From assembly GCA_937925635.1 (NCBI GenBank), contig CALALX010000108.1:1-15963 (forward strand): a DNA stretch of 15,963 nucleotides. Direction: 5' to 3'. The notes below the pieces were generated by a model. The model did no database searches. It saw only the letters and a program-made list of their open reading frames with translations, and was not told where the DNA came from. Position numbers and translations under genes: made by a program. Shown here piece after piece: positions 1 to 7,092 of the stretch (position 1 is its first letter; each line of letters begins with the position of its first letter). The stretch is from an uncultured Caulobacter sp. (GTDB taxonomy: Bacteria; Pseudomonadota; Alphaproteobacteria; Caulobacterales; Caulobacteraceae).

Positions 1-435
1 CGGCACCGGCAGCACGCGGGCCGAGACGCCGCCGACGTACTTGTAGAGCGGCAGGTCGGCCGCCACGGCCGCGGCCTTGGCCGTCGCCAGCGAGACGCCG
101 AGGATGGCGTTGGCGCCGAGGCGCGACTTGTTCTTCGTGCCGTCCAGCTCGATCAGCAGGCTGTCGACCCGGCGCTGGTCCTCGGCGTCGACGCCGCTCA
201 GGGCGTCGTAGATCTCGCCGTTGACCGCCTCGACCGCCTGCTCGACGCCCTTGCCAAGGTACCGGCCCTTGTCGCCGTCCCGCTTCTCGACCGCCTCGTG
301 CGCGCCCGTGGACGCGCCCGAGGGCACGGCGGCGCGGCCGAACGAGCCGTCTTCCAGGATCACGTCGACTTCGACGGTCGGGTTGCCCCGGCTGTCGAGG
401 ATTTCGCGGGCGATGATGTCGACGATCTCGGTCAT
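1..435 (-). CDS. eno: Enolase (phosphopyruvate hydratase), N-terminal part, runs off the left edge
   Basis: Enolase converts 2-phosphoglycerate to phosphoenolpyruvate in glycolysis and is also an RNA-degradosome partner in some bacteria. The minus strand reads from ATG at 435 in one open frame for 145 codons to the window edge, about one third of a normal 425-430-residue enolase. The start MTEIVDIIAREILDSRGNPT is the family's hallmark N-terminus; the loop with SGASTGAHEA (about residues 40-49), which carries the Ser that closes over the active site, follows, and then SRLGANAILGVSLA (about residues 107-120). The start is fixed by homology because the ribosome site is modest (AAGGA about 12 bases upstream). 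The gene diverges from the crotonase gene at 698. The C-terminal barrel with the metal ligands lies outside the window, so intactness cannot be judged. Confidence 0.97.
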   Translation of the reverse strand, partial: MTEIVDIIAREILDSRGNPTVEVDVILEDGSFGRAAVPSGASTGAHEAVEKRDGDKGRYLGKGVEQAVEAVNGEIYDALSGVDAEDQRRVDSLLIELDGTKNKSRLGANAILGVSLATAKAAAVAADLPLYKYVGGVSARVLPVP

Positions 436-476
436 GAGGCGGCGGAGTCCTTGGCGGTGTCGGGAAAAGCGAGCTC

Positions 477-505
477 CGATTAGCCCCCTGCCCCGAAAAT
501 CGCAA
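477..505 (-). promoter_or_regulatory. Probable sigma-70-type promoter of eno
   Basis: On the minus strand, TTGCGA (505-500) and TAATCG (482-477) are separated by exactly 17 bases. Transcription would start near 470, leaving a leader of about 35 bases before the eno ATG at 435. This is a pattern match by eye; no transcript evidence is available. Confidence 0.45.
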
Positions 506-520
506 CCGGAGGGGGCGCGT

Positions 521-638
521 TGCGTCCTTCGAGACGCCGGCCAGAGGGCCGGCTCCTCAGGATGAAGAAGTCTGTAGCCGTCCACCAATCTTCGTCATCC
601 TGAGGAGCGAGCCTCAAGCGAGCGTCGCGAAGGACGCA
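521..638. repeat. Palindromic dispersed repeat, copy A
   Basis: Two arms of about 49 bases (521-569 and about 589-638) are reverse complements of each other apart from a variable middle block. Both arms share TGCGTCCTTCG at the outer end and TCCTCAGGATGA at the inner end, and a spacer of about 20 bases separates them. The variable block of the left arm is itself a GCCGGCC/GGCCGGC hairpin. The same outer and inner blocks recur at 10882-10989, so this is a dispersed family rather than a one-off structure. It lies between the divergent eno and crotonase genes, leaving only short flanks for their promoters. The element does not appear to code for protein. Confidence 0.85.
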
Positions 639-697
639 CCCGCTTGACTGCCCCTACGGCCCTGCCCCATCGCTCCCCGCAACAAAAGGAGCGCGCC

Positions 698-1468
698 ATG
701 TTGCTGGTCGAGAAAGAGAACGGCATCGCCGTCGTCACCCTGAACCGCCCCGAGGCGATGAACGCGCTCAGCAAGGCGCTGCGCAGCGAGCTCTACAAGG
801 CCATGGTCGCGCTGGACGCCGATCCCGAGGTCAGCGTGGTCATCCTGACCGGCGCCGGCGAGCGCGCCTTCACGGCGGGCCTGGACCTCAAGGAACTCGG
901 CGCAGACGCCGGAGCCATGAGCGCCGCCAACGCCGAGGGCGCGGACGAGAACCCCGTCAAGGCCATCGAACTCTGCCGCAAGCCGGTGATCGGCGCGATC
1001 AACGGCGTGGCCATCACGGGCGGTTTCGAGGTGGCGCTAGCCTGCGACGTGCTGATCGCGTCCGAGAACGCCCGCTTCGCCGACACCCACGCCCGCGTCG
1101 GCATCATGCCGGGCTGGGGCCTGTCCCAGAAGCTGTCGCGCCTGATCGGGATCTACCGGGCCAAGGAGCTGAGCCTGACCGGCAACTTCCTCGACGCGAA
1201 GACCGCCTGCGACTGGGGCCTGGTCAATCGCGTCGTTCCCGCCGCCGACCTGCTGCCGACGGCGAAGACGCTGGCCGCCGACATGGCCACCATCCCGGTC
1301 GAGACGCTCAGCCTCTACAAGTCGATCATCGACGAGGGCTACGCCCTGTCGTTCGCGGACGGCATGGCGCTGGAGAACCGCCGCTCGACGGCCAACAACC
1401 GCACGGTGACCCCGGAGGCCGTCGAGGCGCGACGCGCCGGGATCCAGGCCCGCGGCCGCACGCAGTAG
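698..1468 (+). CDS. Enoyl-CoA hydratase/isomerase (crotonase) family protein
   Basis: A cytoplasmic acyl-CoA enzyme of 256 residues, the usual crotonase length. ATG at 698 is chosen because AAAAGGAG (684-691) sits six bases upstream; the open frame extends further 5' but those residues look like translated intergenic DNA. The first oxyanion-hole segment is AFTAGLDLKEL (about 57-67), and the second is INGVAITGGFEVALACD (101-117). By alignment with rat mitochondrial hydratase, the first catalytic Glu is kept as E111, while the second (E164 in rat) is replaced by His131 in FADTHARVG. The motif MPGWGLSQKLSRLIG follows. Replacement of the second Glu makes classical hydratase activity uncertain; an isomerase, hydrolase or other crotonase reaction is possible. 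It converges on the protease-like gene with only 3 bases between stop codons. The substrate is not inferable from context. Confidence 0.9.
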   Translation: MLLVEKENGIAVVTLNRPEAMNALSKALRSELYKAMVALDADPEVSVVILTGAGERAFTAGLDLKELGADAGAMSAANAEGADENPVKAIELCRKPVIGAINGVAITGGFEVALACDVLIASENARFADTHARVGIMPGWGLSQKLSRLIGIYRAKELSLTGNFLDAKTACDWGLVNRVVPAADLLPTAKTLAADMATIPVETLSLYKSIIDEGYALSFADGMALENRRSTANNRTVTPEAVEARRAGIQARGRTQ

Positions 1469-1471
1469 CCG

Positions 1472-2392
1472 TCACACCATCTGGGTCCGCATTTGCTGAC
1501 CCAGCTCCAGGAACAGGTGCCGGTCGCCGTAGTCGAGTTCGACCCGGGCGAACTGATGCAGGACGTCGGCGCCGAGCAGCAAGGCCGGGGTGTCGAGCAG
1601 GTCCCACTGCCGGAACAGGTGCACATCGGCGACCACGACCGGCAGGTTCAGGAACCGCAGGCCGCCGACGTGCAGCACGGTGAGCATCCGGCCCTCGCCG
1701 GTGACGACCGCGTCGGTGACGCCATGGATGTCGATCAGCGGCGCCGCCGTGGCCCAGGCGCCGCGCTGGCGCATGCGCCGGGCCAGGTCCCGGTTGGCGA
1801 TTGTCACGCTGCCGCCGGTGTCGACCAGGGCCGTGGCCCCGACCCGCTCGGCGCGCACGTCGATGACGCTGAGCAGGCCGTGCCGATCGCTGGTCGGGAT
1901 CTTCGCCGTCCGGTAACGGGCCAGGGGCCGGTCATCGGATGAGGGCACGATCTGCAATCGGCGGCGACGGAAGTCCATGATCAGGCGCCGCTGCTGCAGC
2001 ACATCGACGCCGAGCAGTCCGTCGGCGCCGAGGCGGTCGCGGGAGATCACGGGAAGGTCCCGGGCCGGCAGCGCGTCCTCGCCGAAGCGGATCGTCGGCG
2101 CCTGAACGGTCTCCGTCAGCGCCGACCCCGTCACGCCGTGGATCATCACCCGCCGGCCGGCGGACAGACCGAGCCGGTCGGCGACGTCGGAGGCCAGCAC
2201 GGTGCGGTCGGCGCCGGTGTCGACCACGAAGTGGAATGGCCCCGCCTCGCCGACGAAGACCGGGATCGTCAGGCGCTGATCGAGATCACGCGCGCCCTCG
2301 ATCTCGACCTGCGGCGCGGGCGCCTTGGCCCAGGCGCCGCCCGCGACCAGCGCGCCGGCGGTTCCCAGGGCGAAGTGTCGGCGGTTCAGCAT
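1472..2392 (-). CDS. Exported retropepsin-like aspartic protease with two catalytic lobes
   Basis: The protein has 306 residues. ATG at 2392 is preferred over an in-frame start 11 codons upstream because AGGAGG lies 8 bases before it and because it begins with a clear signal peptide: RRHFALG followed by a hydrophobic stretch and an AWA cleavage site near residue 22. The RR-x-F pattern suggests Tat export to the periplasm. Two homologous halves follow. Lobe 1 has FVVDTGADRTVLAS (D58-T59-G60) and GLLGVDVL (125-132). Lobe 2 has LVDTGGSVTIAN (D191-T192-G193) and LLLGADVL (271-278). This matches the aspartyl-protease (clan AA) family found widely in alphaproteobacteria. Both lobes keep the DTG triplet, so a single chain could form a complete active site. 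The physiological substrate is unknown. Confidence 0.88.
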   Translation of the reverse strand: MLNRRHFALGTAGALVAGGAWAKAPAPQVEIEGARDLDQRLTIPVFVGEAGPFHFVVDTGADRTVLASDVADRLGLSAGRRVMIHGVTGSALTETVQAPTIRFGEDALPARDLPVISRDRLGADGLLGVDVLQQRRLIMDFRRRRLQIVPSSDDRPLARYRTAKIPTSDRHGLLSVIDVRAERVGATALVDTGGSVTIANRDLARRMRQRGAWATAAPLIDIHGVTDAVVTGEGRMLTVLHVGGLRFLNLPVVVADVHLFRQWDLLDTPALLLGADVLHQFARVELDYGDRHLFLELGQQMRTQMV

Positions 2393-2454
2393 GGCGACGC
2401 CCTCCTGATCCGGAAAGTCTAGCACGCCGCGGAACCAGGGTCTCCGAAATGCGA

Positions 2455-2485
2455 ACGACGCCCCGGGGCGGCCCCGGAGCGTCGT
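2455..2485 (-). terminator. Probable intrinsic terminator downstream of rpmF
   Basis: A G+C-rich hairpin with 14 paired positions (one C-A mismatch) and a 3-base loop (2469-2471) lies 34 bases after the rpmF stop. On the minus strand it is followed within a few bases by a short T run (ATTTC). It separates rpmF from the downstream protease gene that starts at 2392. The hairpin is strong but the T tract is short. Confidence 0.65.
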
Positions 2486-2518
2486 CGACGTCGGTCAGCG
2501 ATCCGAAGGACCGAAGAA

Positions 2519-2701
2519 CTAGTCTTCCTTGGGCGTCAGGACCTGACGACCGCGGTACATGCCGGTCTTCAGGTCGACATGGTGCGGACGGCGCAGCTCG
2601 CCGGTGTCCTTGTCTTCGACGTAAGCGTTGGCGCCCAGGGCGTGGTGGGAGCGGCGCATGTTGCGACGCGAGGGCGATACTTTGCGTTTAGGAACGGCCA
2701 T
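2519..2701 (-). CDS. rpmF: 50S ribosomal protein L32
   Basis: A 60-residue basic protein beginning MAVPKRKVSPSRRNMRRSHHAL, the canonical bL32 N-terminus, with the later segment HHVDLKTGMYRGRQVL. The start at 2701 is set by this conserved beginning; the open frame continues 34 codons upstream, but that extension is not L32-like. There are no cysteine pairs, so this is the zinc-free form of L32. It lies on the minus strand downstream of the YkgJ-type gene (115 bases apart) and ends shortly before a strong hairpin at 2455-2485. Its ribosome-binding site is weak by eye, as is common for ribosomal protein genes in high-G+C genomes. Confidence 0.97.
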   Translation of the reverse strand: MAVPKRKVSPSRRNMRRSHHALGANAYVEDKDTGELRRPHHVDLKTGMYRGRQVLTPKED

Positions 2702-2744
2702 GGTCTGACTCTGCTTGTCGGCGCGCCCCGGTAGGGCGGTGGGG

Positions 2745-2778
2745 CGTGAAAACGGTAGCGGCGGCCGGGTGGGCCGCC
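2745..2778 (-). terminator. Possible terminator hairpin between the ykgJ-like gene and rpmF
   Basis: A 7-bp perfect stem (GGCGGCC at 2760-2766 pairing with GGCCGCC at 2772-2778) has a 5-base loop. In the minus-strand direction it is followed after seven bases by TTTT. It lies about 40 bases beyond the stop of the YkgJ-type gene. The distance to the T run makes efficient termination doubtful, and the same region must also carry the rpmF promoter if rpmF is independently transcribed. Confidence 0.35.
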
Positions 2779-2816
2779 ACGTGAGCGCGGGTGTATGCCT
2801 CAAACGCTCCGCAAGT

Positions 2817-3377
2817 TCAAGCGGACTTGCCGGCGCCGGGCGAGCGGGCGAGCTTGTGCCCCTGCCATTCGCCGAGTTGGACGCCCGCGCGACGTCGACG
2901 GACGAGCGGACGGATGTAGTCCCGCCCCTTCAGATAGCCGACGACCAGCTCGTCGTCGCCCGCCACGGGCCCGATTTCCAGGTCCTGCTCGGGGAAGACG
3001 ACCGTGCAGTTGTCGCCGACATAGACCAGCACGCAGCCGGTGCGGTCGCGCACCTGGGCCGACCAGGCCTTGATGGTCGGATAGTAGGCCGGAGCCTTCC
3101 AGGCCGACGGCCAGGCGGCGTCGACGTCGATGCAGAGCCGCCCCTGCCCCGGCTCCGGCCGAATCAGGAAGTGGGCGATCGAGGGACGCCAGGCCTCGCC
3201 GAGCTCCTCCCACTGCAGCCAACCGCAGGCGAACGCGCGGCAATCTTCCGGATGTTCGCCATGGATCGCGCAGCCTGCGCCGGCCAGGGCATGCGCGCAA
3301 AGCCGGCCCGGCGGCTTGTCCAGCGACGCGACATGCAGGACCTGGCAACAGAGGTTGCAGGGACCACAGCTCCTCAT
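2817..3377 (-). CDS. YkgJ/UPF0153-type CxxCxxCC metal-binding protein
   Basis: The protein has 186 residues. It starts MRSCGPCNLCC, giving the cluster C4-x2-C7-x2-C10-C11, followed by C27, C36, C46 and C51 in the arrangement typical of the CxxCxxCC (YkgJ, UPF0153) family, proposed to bind zinc or iron-sulfur. The segment DCRAFACGW matches the family's C-R-x-F-x-C signature. No signal peptide or membrane segment is visible, so it is probably cytosolic. ATG at 3377 has a good ribosome site (GGGAGG, five bases upstream). It begins only 24 bases after the pyrG stop, so the two are very likely cotranscribed. The C-terminal third (about residues 100-186) is not recognised. Biochemical function is unknown for this family, and co-occurrence with pyrG does not define it. 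Confidence 0.85.
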   Translation of the reverse strand: MRSCGPCNLCCQVLHVASLDKPPGRLCAHALAGAGCAIHGEHPEDCRAFACGWLQWEELGEAWRPSIAHFLIRPEPGQGRLCIDVDAAWPSAWKAPAYYPTIKAWSAQVRDRTGCVLVYVGDNCTVVFPEQDLEIGPVAGDDELVVGYLKGRDYIRPLVRRRRAGVQLGEWQGHKLARSPGAGKSA

Positions 3378-3401
3378 CGCCGCCTCCCTGCCCTTCCGGC
3401 G

Positions 3402-5051
3402 CTACACCAGCCGGCTCTGTTCCTTCGCCGCCGCGATGAAGCTGGCGAACAGCGGGTGCGGTGCGAAGGGACGACTTTTCAATTCCGGGTGGAACTGGAC
3501 ACCGATGAACCAGGGATGGTCGGGCCGTTCCACGATCTCGGGCAGGACGCCGTCGGGCGAGCGGCCGGTCAGCTTCAGGCCGCTGGCCTCCATGCGGTCG
3601 CAGTAGCCGATGTTGACCTCGTAGCGGTGGCGGTGGCGCTCGAAGATGTCCGTCGAGCCATAGATGTCCGCGACCTTCGACCCCGCGGTCAGCAGAGCCT
3701 CGTAGGCGCCAAGGCGCATGGTGCCGCCGAGGTCGTCGCCTTCCTTGCGCTCGACCCGCTCGTTGCCCTGCGTCCATTCGGTCATCAGGCCGACGACAGG
3801 CTCCGGCGTCGGACCGAACTCGGTGGAGGAAGCGTTCGCGATGCCAGCCACGTTCCTGAGGGTCTCGATCACCGCCATCTGCATGCCGAAGCAGATGCCG
3901 AAGTAGGGCACGTTGCGTTCGCGGGCGAACTGGGCGGCGAGGATCTTGCCCTCGGCGCCGCGCTCGCCAAAGCCGCCCGGGACCAGGATGCCGTGCACGC
4001 CCTCAAGCCGCGAGGCGGCCGCGCCGTCCTCGTTCTCGAAGGTCTCGCTCTCGACCCAGTCGAGGTTGACCTTGACCTTGTTGGCCACGCCGCCGTGGCT
4101 GAGGGCCTCGATCAGCGACTTGTAGGCGTCCTTCAGCACCGTGTACTTGCCGACCACCGCGATCGTGACCTCGCCGTCGGGGTTGGTGGTCACCGCGTCG
4201 ATCGCCTGCCAGCGCGACAGATCGGGGGCCGGCGCGTCCTTGATCCCGAACACGTCGAGCACTTCGCGGTCCAGGCCCTGTTCGTGATAGTCGAGGGGCA
4301 CGGCGTAGATGGACGAGCTGTCCATCGCCTGAATCACGGCGCTCGGACGCACGTTGCAGAACAGGCCGATCTTGCGCTTCTCGTCGGCCGGGATCGGCTG
4401 TTCGCAGCGGCACAGCAGGATGTCCGGCTGGATGCCGATCGAGCGCAGCTCCTTGACCGAATGCTGCGTCGGCTTGGTCTTCATCTCGCCGGCCGTCTTG
4501 ATGAACGGCAGCAGGGTCAGGTGCACGTAGCAGCTGTCGCCGCGCGGCAGCTCCTGGCGCAGCTGGCGGATGGCCTCGAAGAACGGCAGGCCCTCGATAT
4601 CGCCGACCGTGCCGCCAATCTCGACCAGCACGAAGTCGGCTTCCTCGCCGTTCTCGTCGACGGCGGGGGTCAGGACGAAGTTCTTGATCTCGTTGGTGAC
4701 GTGGGGAATCACCTGGACCGTCGCGCCGAGGTAGTCCCCGCGCCGCTCCTTCTCGATGATCGTCTTGTAGATCTGGCCGGTGGTGATGTTGTCGGCCCGC
4801 GAGGCGTTCACGCCGGTGAACCGCTCGTAGTGCCCGAGGTCGAGATCCGTCTCGGCGCCGTCGTCGGTCACGAAGACCTCGCCGTGCTGATAGGGGCTCA
4901 TCGTCCCCGGATCGACGTTCAGGTAGGGGTCGAGCTTCCTCAGGCGGACCTTGTAGCCGCGAGCCTGCAGCAGCGCGCCGAGGGCGGCGGACGCGAGACC
5001 TTTTCCCAATGAGGAAACCACGCCGCCGGTGATGAAGATGTACCGGGCCAT
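3402..5051 (-). CDS. pyrG: CTP synthase
   Basis: The protein has 549 residues, full length for the family. It makes CTP from UTP, ATP and glutamine, the last step of pyrimidine nucleotide synthesis. The N-terminal synthetase domain (about 1-270) starts MARYIFITGGVVSSLGKG with the P-loop-like nucleotide site, and carries YLNVDPGTMSPYQHGEVFVTDDG and EIGGTVGDIEG. The C-terminal class-I glutamine amidotransferase domain (about 290-545) has the oxyanion strand LVPGGFGERG, the nucleophile C387 in FGICFGMQ, and H521/E523 in VQFHPELKSRP. All catalytic residues are present. It lies 65 bases downstream of secG on the same strand and is followed closely by the YkgJ-type gene. Known for the family: in Caulobacter this enzyme (CtpS) also forms filaments that affect cell curvature. 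Confidence 0.99.
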   Translation of the reverse strand: MARYIFITGGVVSSLGKGLASAALGALLQARGYKVRLRKLDPYLNVDPGTMSPYQHGEVFVTDDGAETDLDLGHYERFTGVNASRADNITTGQIYKTIIEKERRGDYLGATVQVIPHVTNEIKNFVLTPAVDENGEEADFVLVEIGGTVGDIEGLPFFEAIRQLRQELPRGDSCYVHLTLLPFIKTAGEMKTKPTQHSVKELRSIGIQPDILLCRCEQPIPADEKRKIGLFCNVRPSAVIQAMDSSSIYAVPLDYHEQGLDREVLDVFGIKDAPAPDLSRWQAIDAVTTNPDGEVTIAVVGKYTVLKDAYKSLIEALSHGGVANKVKVNLDWVESETFENEDGAAASRLEGVHGILVPGGFGERGAEGKILAAQFARERNVPYFGICFGMQMAVIETLRNVAGIANASSTEFGPTPEPVVGLMTEWTQGNERVERKEGDDLGGTMRLGAYEALLTAGSKVADIYGSTDIFERHRHRYEVNIGYCDRMEASGLKLTGRSPDGVLPEIVERPDHPWFIGVQFHPELKSRPFAPHPLFASFIAAAKEQSRLV

Positions 5052-5116
5052 GGGAATCCAGATTAGCGCCGATTCGTGCCCGGCGCCGCCTTACTTAGAG
5101 CGAACGATGATCTTCG

Positions 5117-5539
5117 TTACTGCGGAGCGGTCTGACCCGTCGCCGGCGCGGCCGTGCCCGGCAGCGGGGCGGACGGCAGGCCGGTCGACGGCAGCGGGGC
5201 GGTCGGCAGCGGTTGCGTCACCGGCGCGGACGGAGCCGGCGCGGTCGGTTGCGGCCGAACCAGGCTGTTGGGATCGACGCGTTCGACGCCGCCCGTGATC
5301 GAGCTCGCGCTGCGTTGCGTCGCGGCCAGCAGGGTCAAGCCGACGCTGAGCACCAGGAACAGCGTGAACAGCACCCAGGTGATGCGGGTCAACAGGTTGC
5401 CCGCGCCCCGGGCCGTCATGAAGCCCGACGGACCGCCGCCCATGCCGAGCGCGCCGCCTTCCGACTGCTGCATCAGCACGGTGACGATCAGCAGCACACA
5501 GACGATGATATGGAAGACGAGCAGAATATTGAGAAGCAT
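5117..5539 (-). CDS. secG: Preprotein translocase subunit SecG
   Basis: The protein has 140 residues. SecG is the small accessory membrane subunit of the SecYEG channel that moves proteins across the inner membrane. The start MLLNILLVFHIIVCVLLIVTVL forms TM1 (about 2-22). It is followed by the conserved cytoplasmic loop LMQQSEGGALGMGGG (22-36) and TM2 (about 52-72). The remaining tail of roughly 65 residues is rich in Pro, Ala, Thr and Ser and carries PLP-x3-LP units repeated with about a 10-residue period. This tail is longer than in E. coli SecG (about 110 residues in total) but such tails are common in alphaproteobacteria. It is the first gene of a minus-strand run with pyrG and diverges from the GNAT gene. 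The start has no strong ribosome site by eye but fits TM1. Confidence 0.95.
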   Translation of the reverse strand: MLLNILLVFHIIVCVLLIVTVLMQQSEGGALGMGGGPSGFMTARGAGNLLTRITWVLFTLFLVLSVGLTLLAATQRSASSITGGVERVDPNSLVRPQPTAPAPSAPVTQPLPTAPLPSTGLPSAPLPGTAAPATGQTAPQ

Positions 5540-5620
5540 CGATCAGGGTCCGTTGGGCGCGCGATCCCGCGCTCCGGTCGAAACGAAGGCGCCCCTCTAG
5601 CACTCGATCGGGGGTCACGC

Positions 5621-5650
5621 CATAGCTGGGAAATCCGACGGGCTTCGCAA
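5621..5650 (-). promoter_or_regulatory. Possible secG promoter
   Basis: On the minus strand, TTGCGA (5650-5645) is followed after 18 bases by GCTATG (5626-5621). It lies about 80 bases upstream of the secG start and partly overlaps the ribosome-binding region of the divergent GNAT gene. The match is weak and was assigned by eye only. Confidence 0.3.
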
Positions 5651-5654
5651 GGCC

Positions 5655-6170
5655 ATGATTCTCGAGACCGAACGCCTGAGCCTGACGCCGGTCACGCCCG
5701 CGGACGCGGCCCTGATCTATCCGGTCATGGCCGATCCGGAGGTCATGGCGCACATGGACGTCGCCGCTGTCGACGATCCGGACCTCACCGCCGCCTTCGT
5801 CGAGGGCCAGCTCGGCGAGATGGAGCGCGAGGAGGGCTTCTACTGGTCGGTACGGCGGACGGCGGACGGGGCGTACCTCGGCAGCGTCGACCTGTCCGAC
5901 ATCGACTGGCGGCACAATCGCGCCGAAGTCGGCTTCATCCTGGCGCGTCCGGCCTGGGGCCAGGGCTTTGCGTACGAAGCGGTGCAGGCGGTGATGGGCT
6001 ACGCGGCCACCCTGGGTTTCAAGCGGCTGTGGGCGCGCACCCATGTCGGCAACAACGCCTCGGAGAAGCTGCTGCTGAAACTGGGTTTCGAGCAGGAAGG
6101 CTACCTGCGGGGCCACGTCGATCGCGAGGGCGACCGACGCGACTGCCGCCTATGGGGCCTGCTGCTGTAG
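5655..6170 (+). CDS. GNAT-family N-acetyltransferase (RimJ/RimL-like)
   Basis: The protein has 171 residues. It begins MILETERLSLTPVTPADA, the characteristic RimJ/RimL-subfamily opening. Acetyl-CoA-binding motif A is LARPAWGQGFAYEAV (about 96-110), with the R-x-x-G-x-G/A pyrophosphate loop as RPAWGQGFA. The following block NNASEKLLLKLGF (133-145) is motif B. Proteins of this group transfer acetyl from acetyl-CoA to N-terminal amino groups of ribosomal proteins or to small molecules; which one cannot be told here. ATG at 5655 has only a weak AAGG upstream. The gene diverges from secG and converges on tpiA, with 48 bases between the stops. No neighbour suggests a substrate. Confidence 0.9.
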   Translation: MILETERLSLTPVTPADAALIYPVMADPEVMAHMDVAAVDDPDLTAAFVEGQLGEMEREEGFYWSVRRTADGAYLGSVDLSDIDWRHNRAEVGFILARPAWGQGFAYEAVQAVMGYAATLGFKRLWARTHVGNNASEKLLLKLGFEQEGYLRGHVDREGDRRDCRLWGLLL

Positions 6171-6218
6171 CCGGGTTGGGGACATGCACTTCAGTGCGCG
6201 GCCCGATGGATCGCCGCT

Positions 6219-6968
6219 TCACGCCCCCGCGATGATGCCCAGGAAGTCCGCCGCCTTCAGCGAAGCGCCGCCGACCAGAGCGCCGCCAACCTCCCGGGCC
6301 TTCAGGATCTCCGCCGCGTTGGACGGCTTCACCGAGCCGCCGTAGAGGATCGGCACGCCCGCGCCGTTGGCGCCGAAGCGTTCGACCAGCACGCCGCGGA
6401 TGGCCACATGGACCTCCTCGATCTGCGCCAGTGTCGGGGTCAGGCCGGTGCCGATCGCCCAGACAGGTTCGTAGGCGACGGCGAAGGCCTTGCCGGCCAG
6501 TTCGTCCGGCAGCGAGCCGCGCACCTGGCCGGTGACGATCTCCAGGGTCCGGCCCGCCTCCCGCTCGGCCAGGGTCTCGCCGACACAGACGATGGGTTCC
6601 AGCCCGGCCCGCAGCGCGGCGCGGGTCTTGTCCGCGACCAGGGCGTCGGACTCGCCATAGCCGGCGCGGCGCTCGGAATGGCCCAGGATCACCAGCCGGG
6701 CGCCGGCGTCGGCGAGCATCTCGGCCGCGATGTCGCCGGTGAAGGCGCCGGAGACCTCGGCGCGACAATCCTGGCCGCCGACCGCCACGCCGGCGCCGGC
6801 GAGCGCCTCGGCCATCCGGTGCACCAGCGTCGCCGGCGGACAGAGGGCGACACGGGCGGCGGCCGGATGGGCGTCGAGGCCGGCGGCCACGGCGCGGGCT
6901 TCGTCGAGGGACTCCTCGAGTCCGTTCATCTTCCAGTTTCCGGCGATCAGCGGGCGGGGCGTGGTCAT
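6219..6968 (-). CDS. tpiA: Triosephosphate isomerase
   Basis: The protein has 249 residues, the standard TIM-barrel length. It interconverts dihydroxyacetone phosphate and glyceraldehyde 3-phosphate in glycolysis. Catalytic residues are all present: K13 in AGNWKMNG, H97 in ILGHSERR, and E167 in AYEPVWAIGTG. The phosphate-gripping loop 6 starts at WAIGTG, and the later phosphate-binding strand is ILYGGSVKPSN. ATG at 6968 is chosen because MTTPRPLIAGNWKMNG is the family's N-terminus; 21 upstream in-frame codons are Arg/Lys-rich and unlike TIM. It converges on the GNAT gene and diverges from the PpiD-type chaperone gene across 175 bases. Confidence 0.98.
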   Translation of the reverse strand: MTTPRPLIAGNWKMNGLEESLDEARAVAAGLDAHPAAARVALCPPATLVHRMAEALAGAGVAVGGQDCRAEVSGAFTGDIAAEMLADAGARLVILGHSERRAGYGESDALVADKTRAALRAGLEPIVCVGETLAEREAGRTLEIVTGQVRGSLPDELAGKAFAVAYEPVWAIGTGLTPTLAQIEEVHVAIRGVLVERFGANGAGVPILYGGSVKPSNAAEILKAREVGGALVGGASLKAADFLGIIAGA

Positions 6969-7062
6969 CGGGTCATCCGTGCGCGTTGATTTCTTGCGCC
7001 GCGCCGTACGCGATGCGGGCCCGCCTGTCACCTGCTCGCATCACGCCGCATCGGCGCCACGC

Positions 7063-7092
7063 TTGCGGGGTCTCCTCGCCGTCCACTATACC
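7063..7092 (+). promoter_or_regulatory. Candidate promoter for the ppiD-like/trpE pair
   Basis: TTGCGG (7063-7068) and TATACC (7087-7092) are separated by 18 bases. Transcription would start near 7099, giving a leader of about 45 bases before ATG 7144. No other convincing promoter was seen in the 175-base divergent gap. No leader peptide rich in Trp is present. Confidence 0.4.

Noticed and set aside
2715..5012. A 765-codon open frame on the plus strand opposite pyrG and the YkgJ-type gene
   Set aside because: It is the antisense of a full-length, motif-complete CTP synthase; long antisense frames are expected in high-G+C DNA, and the translation is Arg/Asp/His/Leu-rich with no recognisable domain.
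6186..6197. Small hairpin GCACTTCAGTGC between the GNAT and tpiA stops
   Set aside because: The stem is only 5 bp with a two-base loop and no T tract; too weak for a terminator call.
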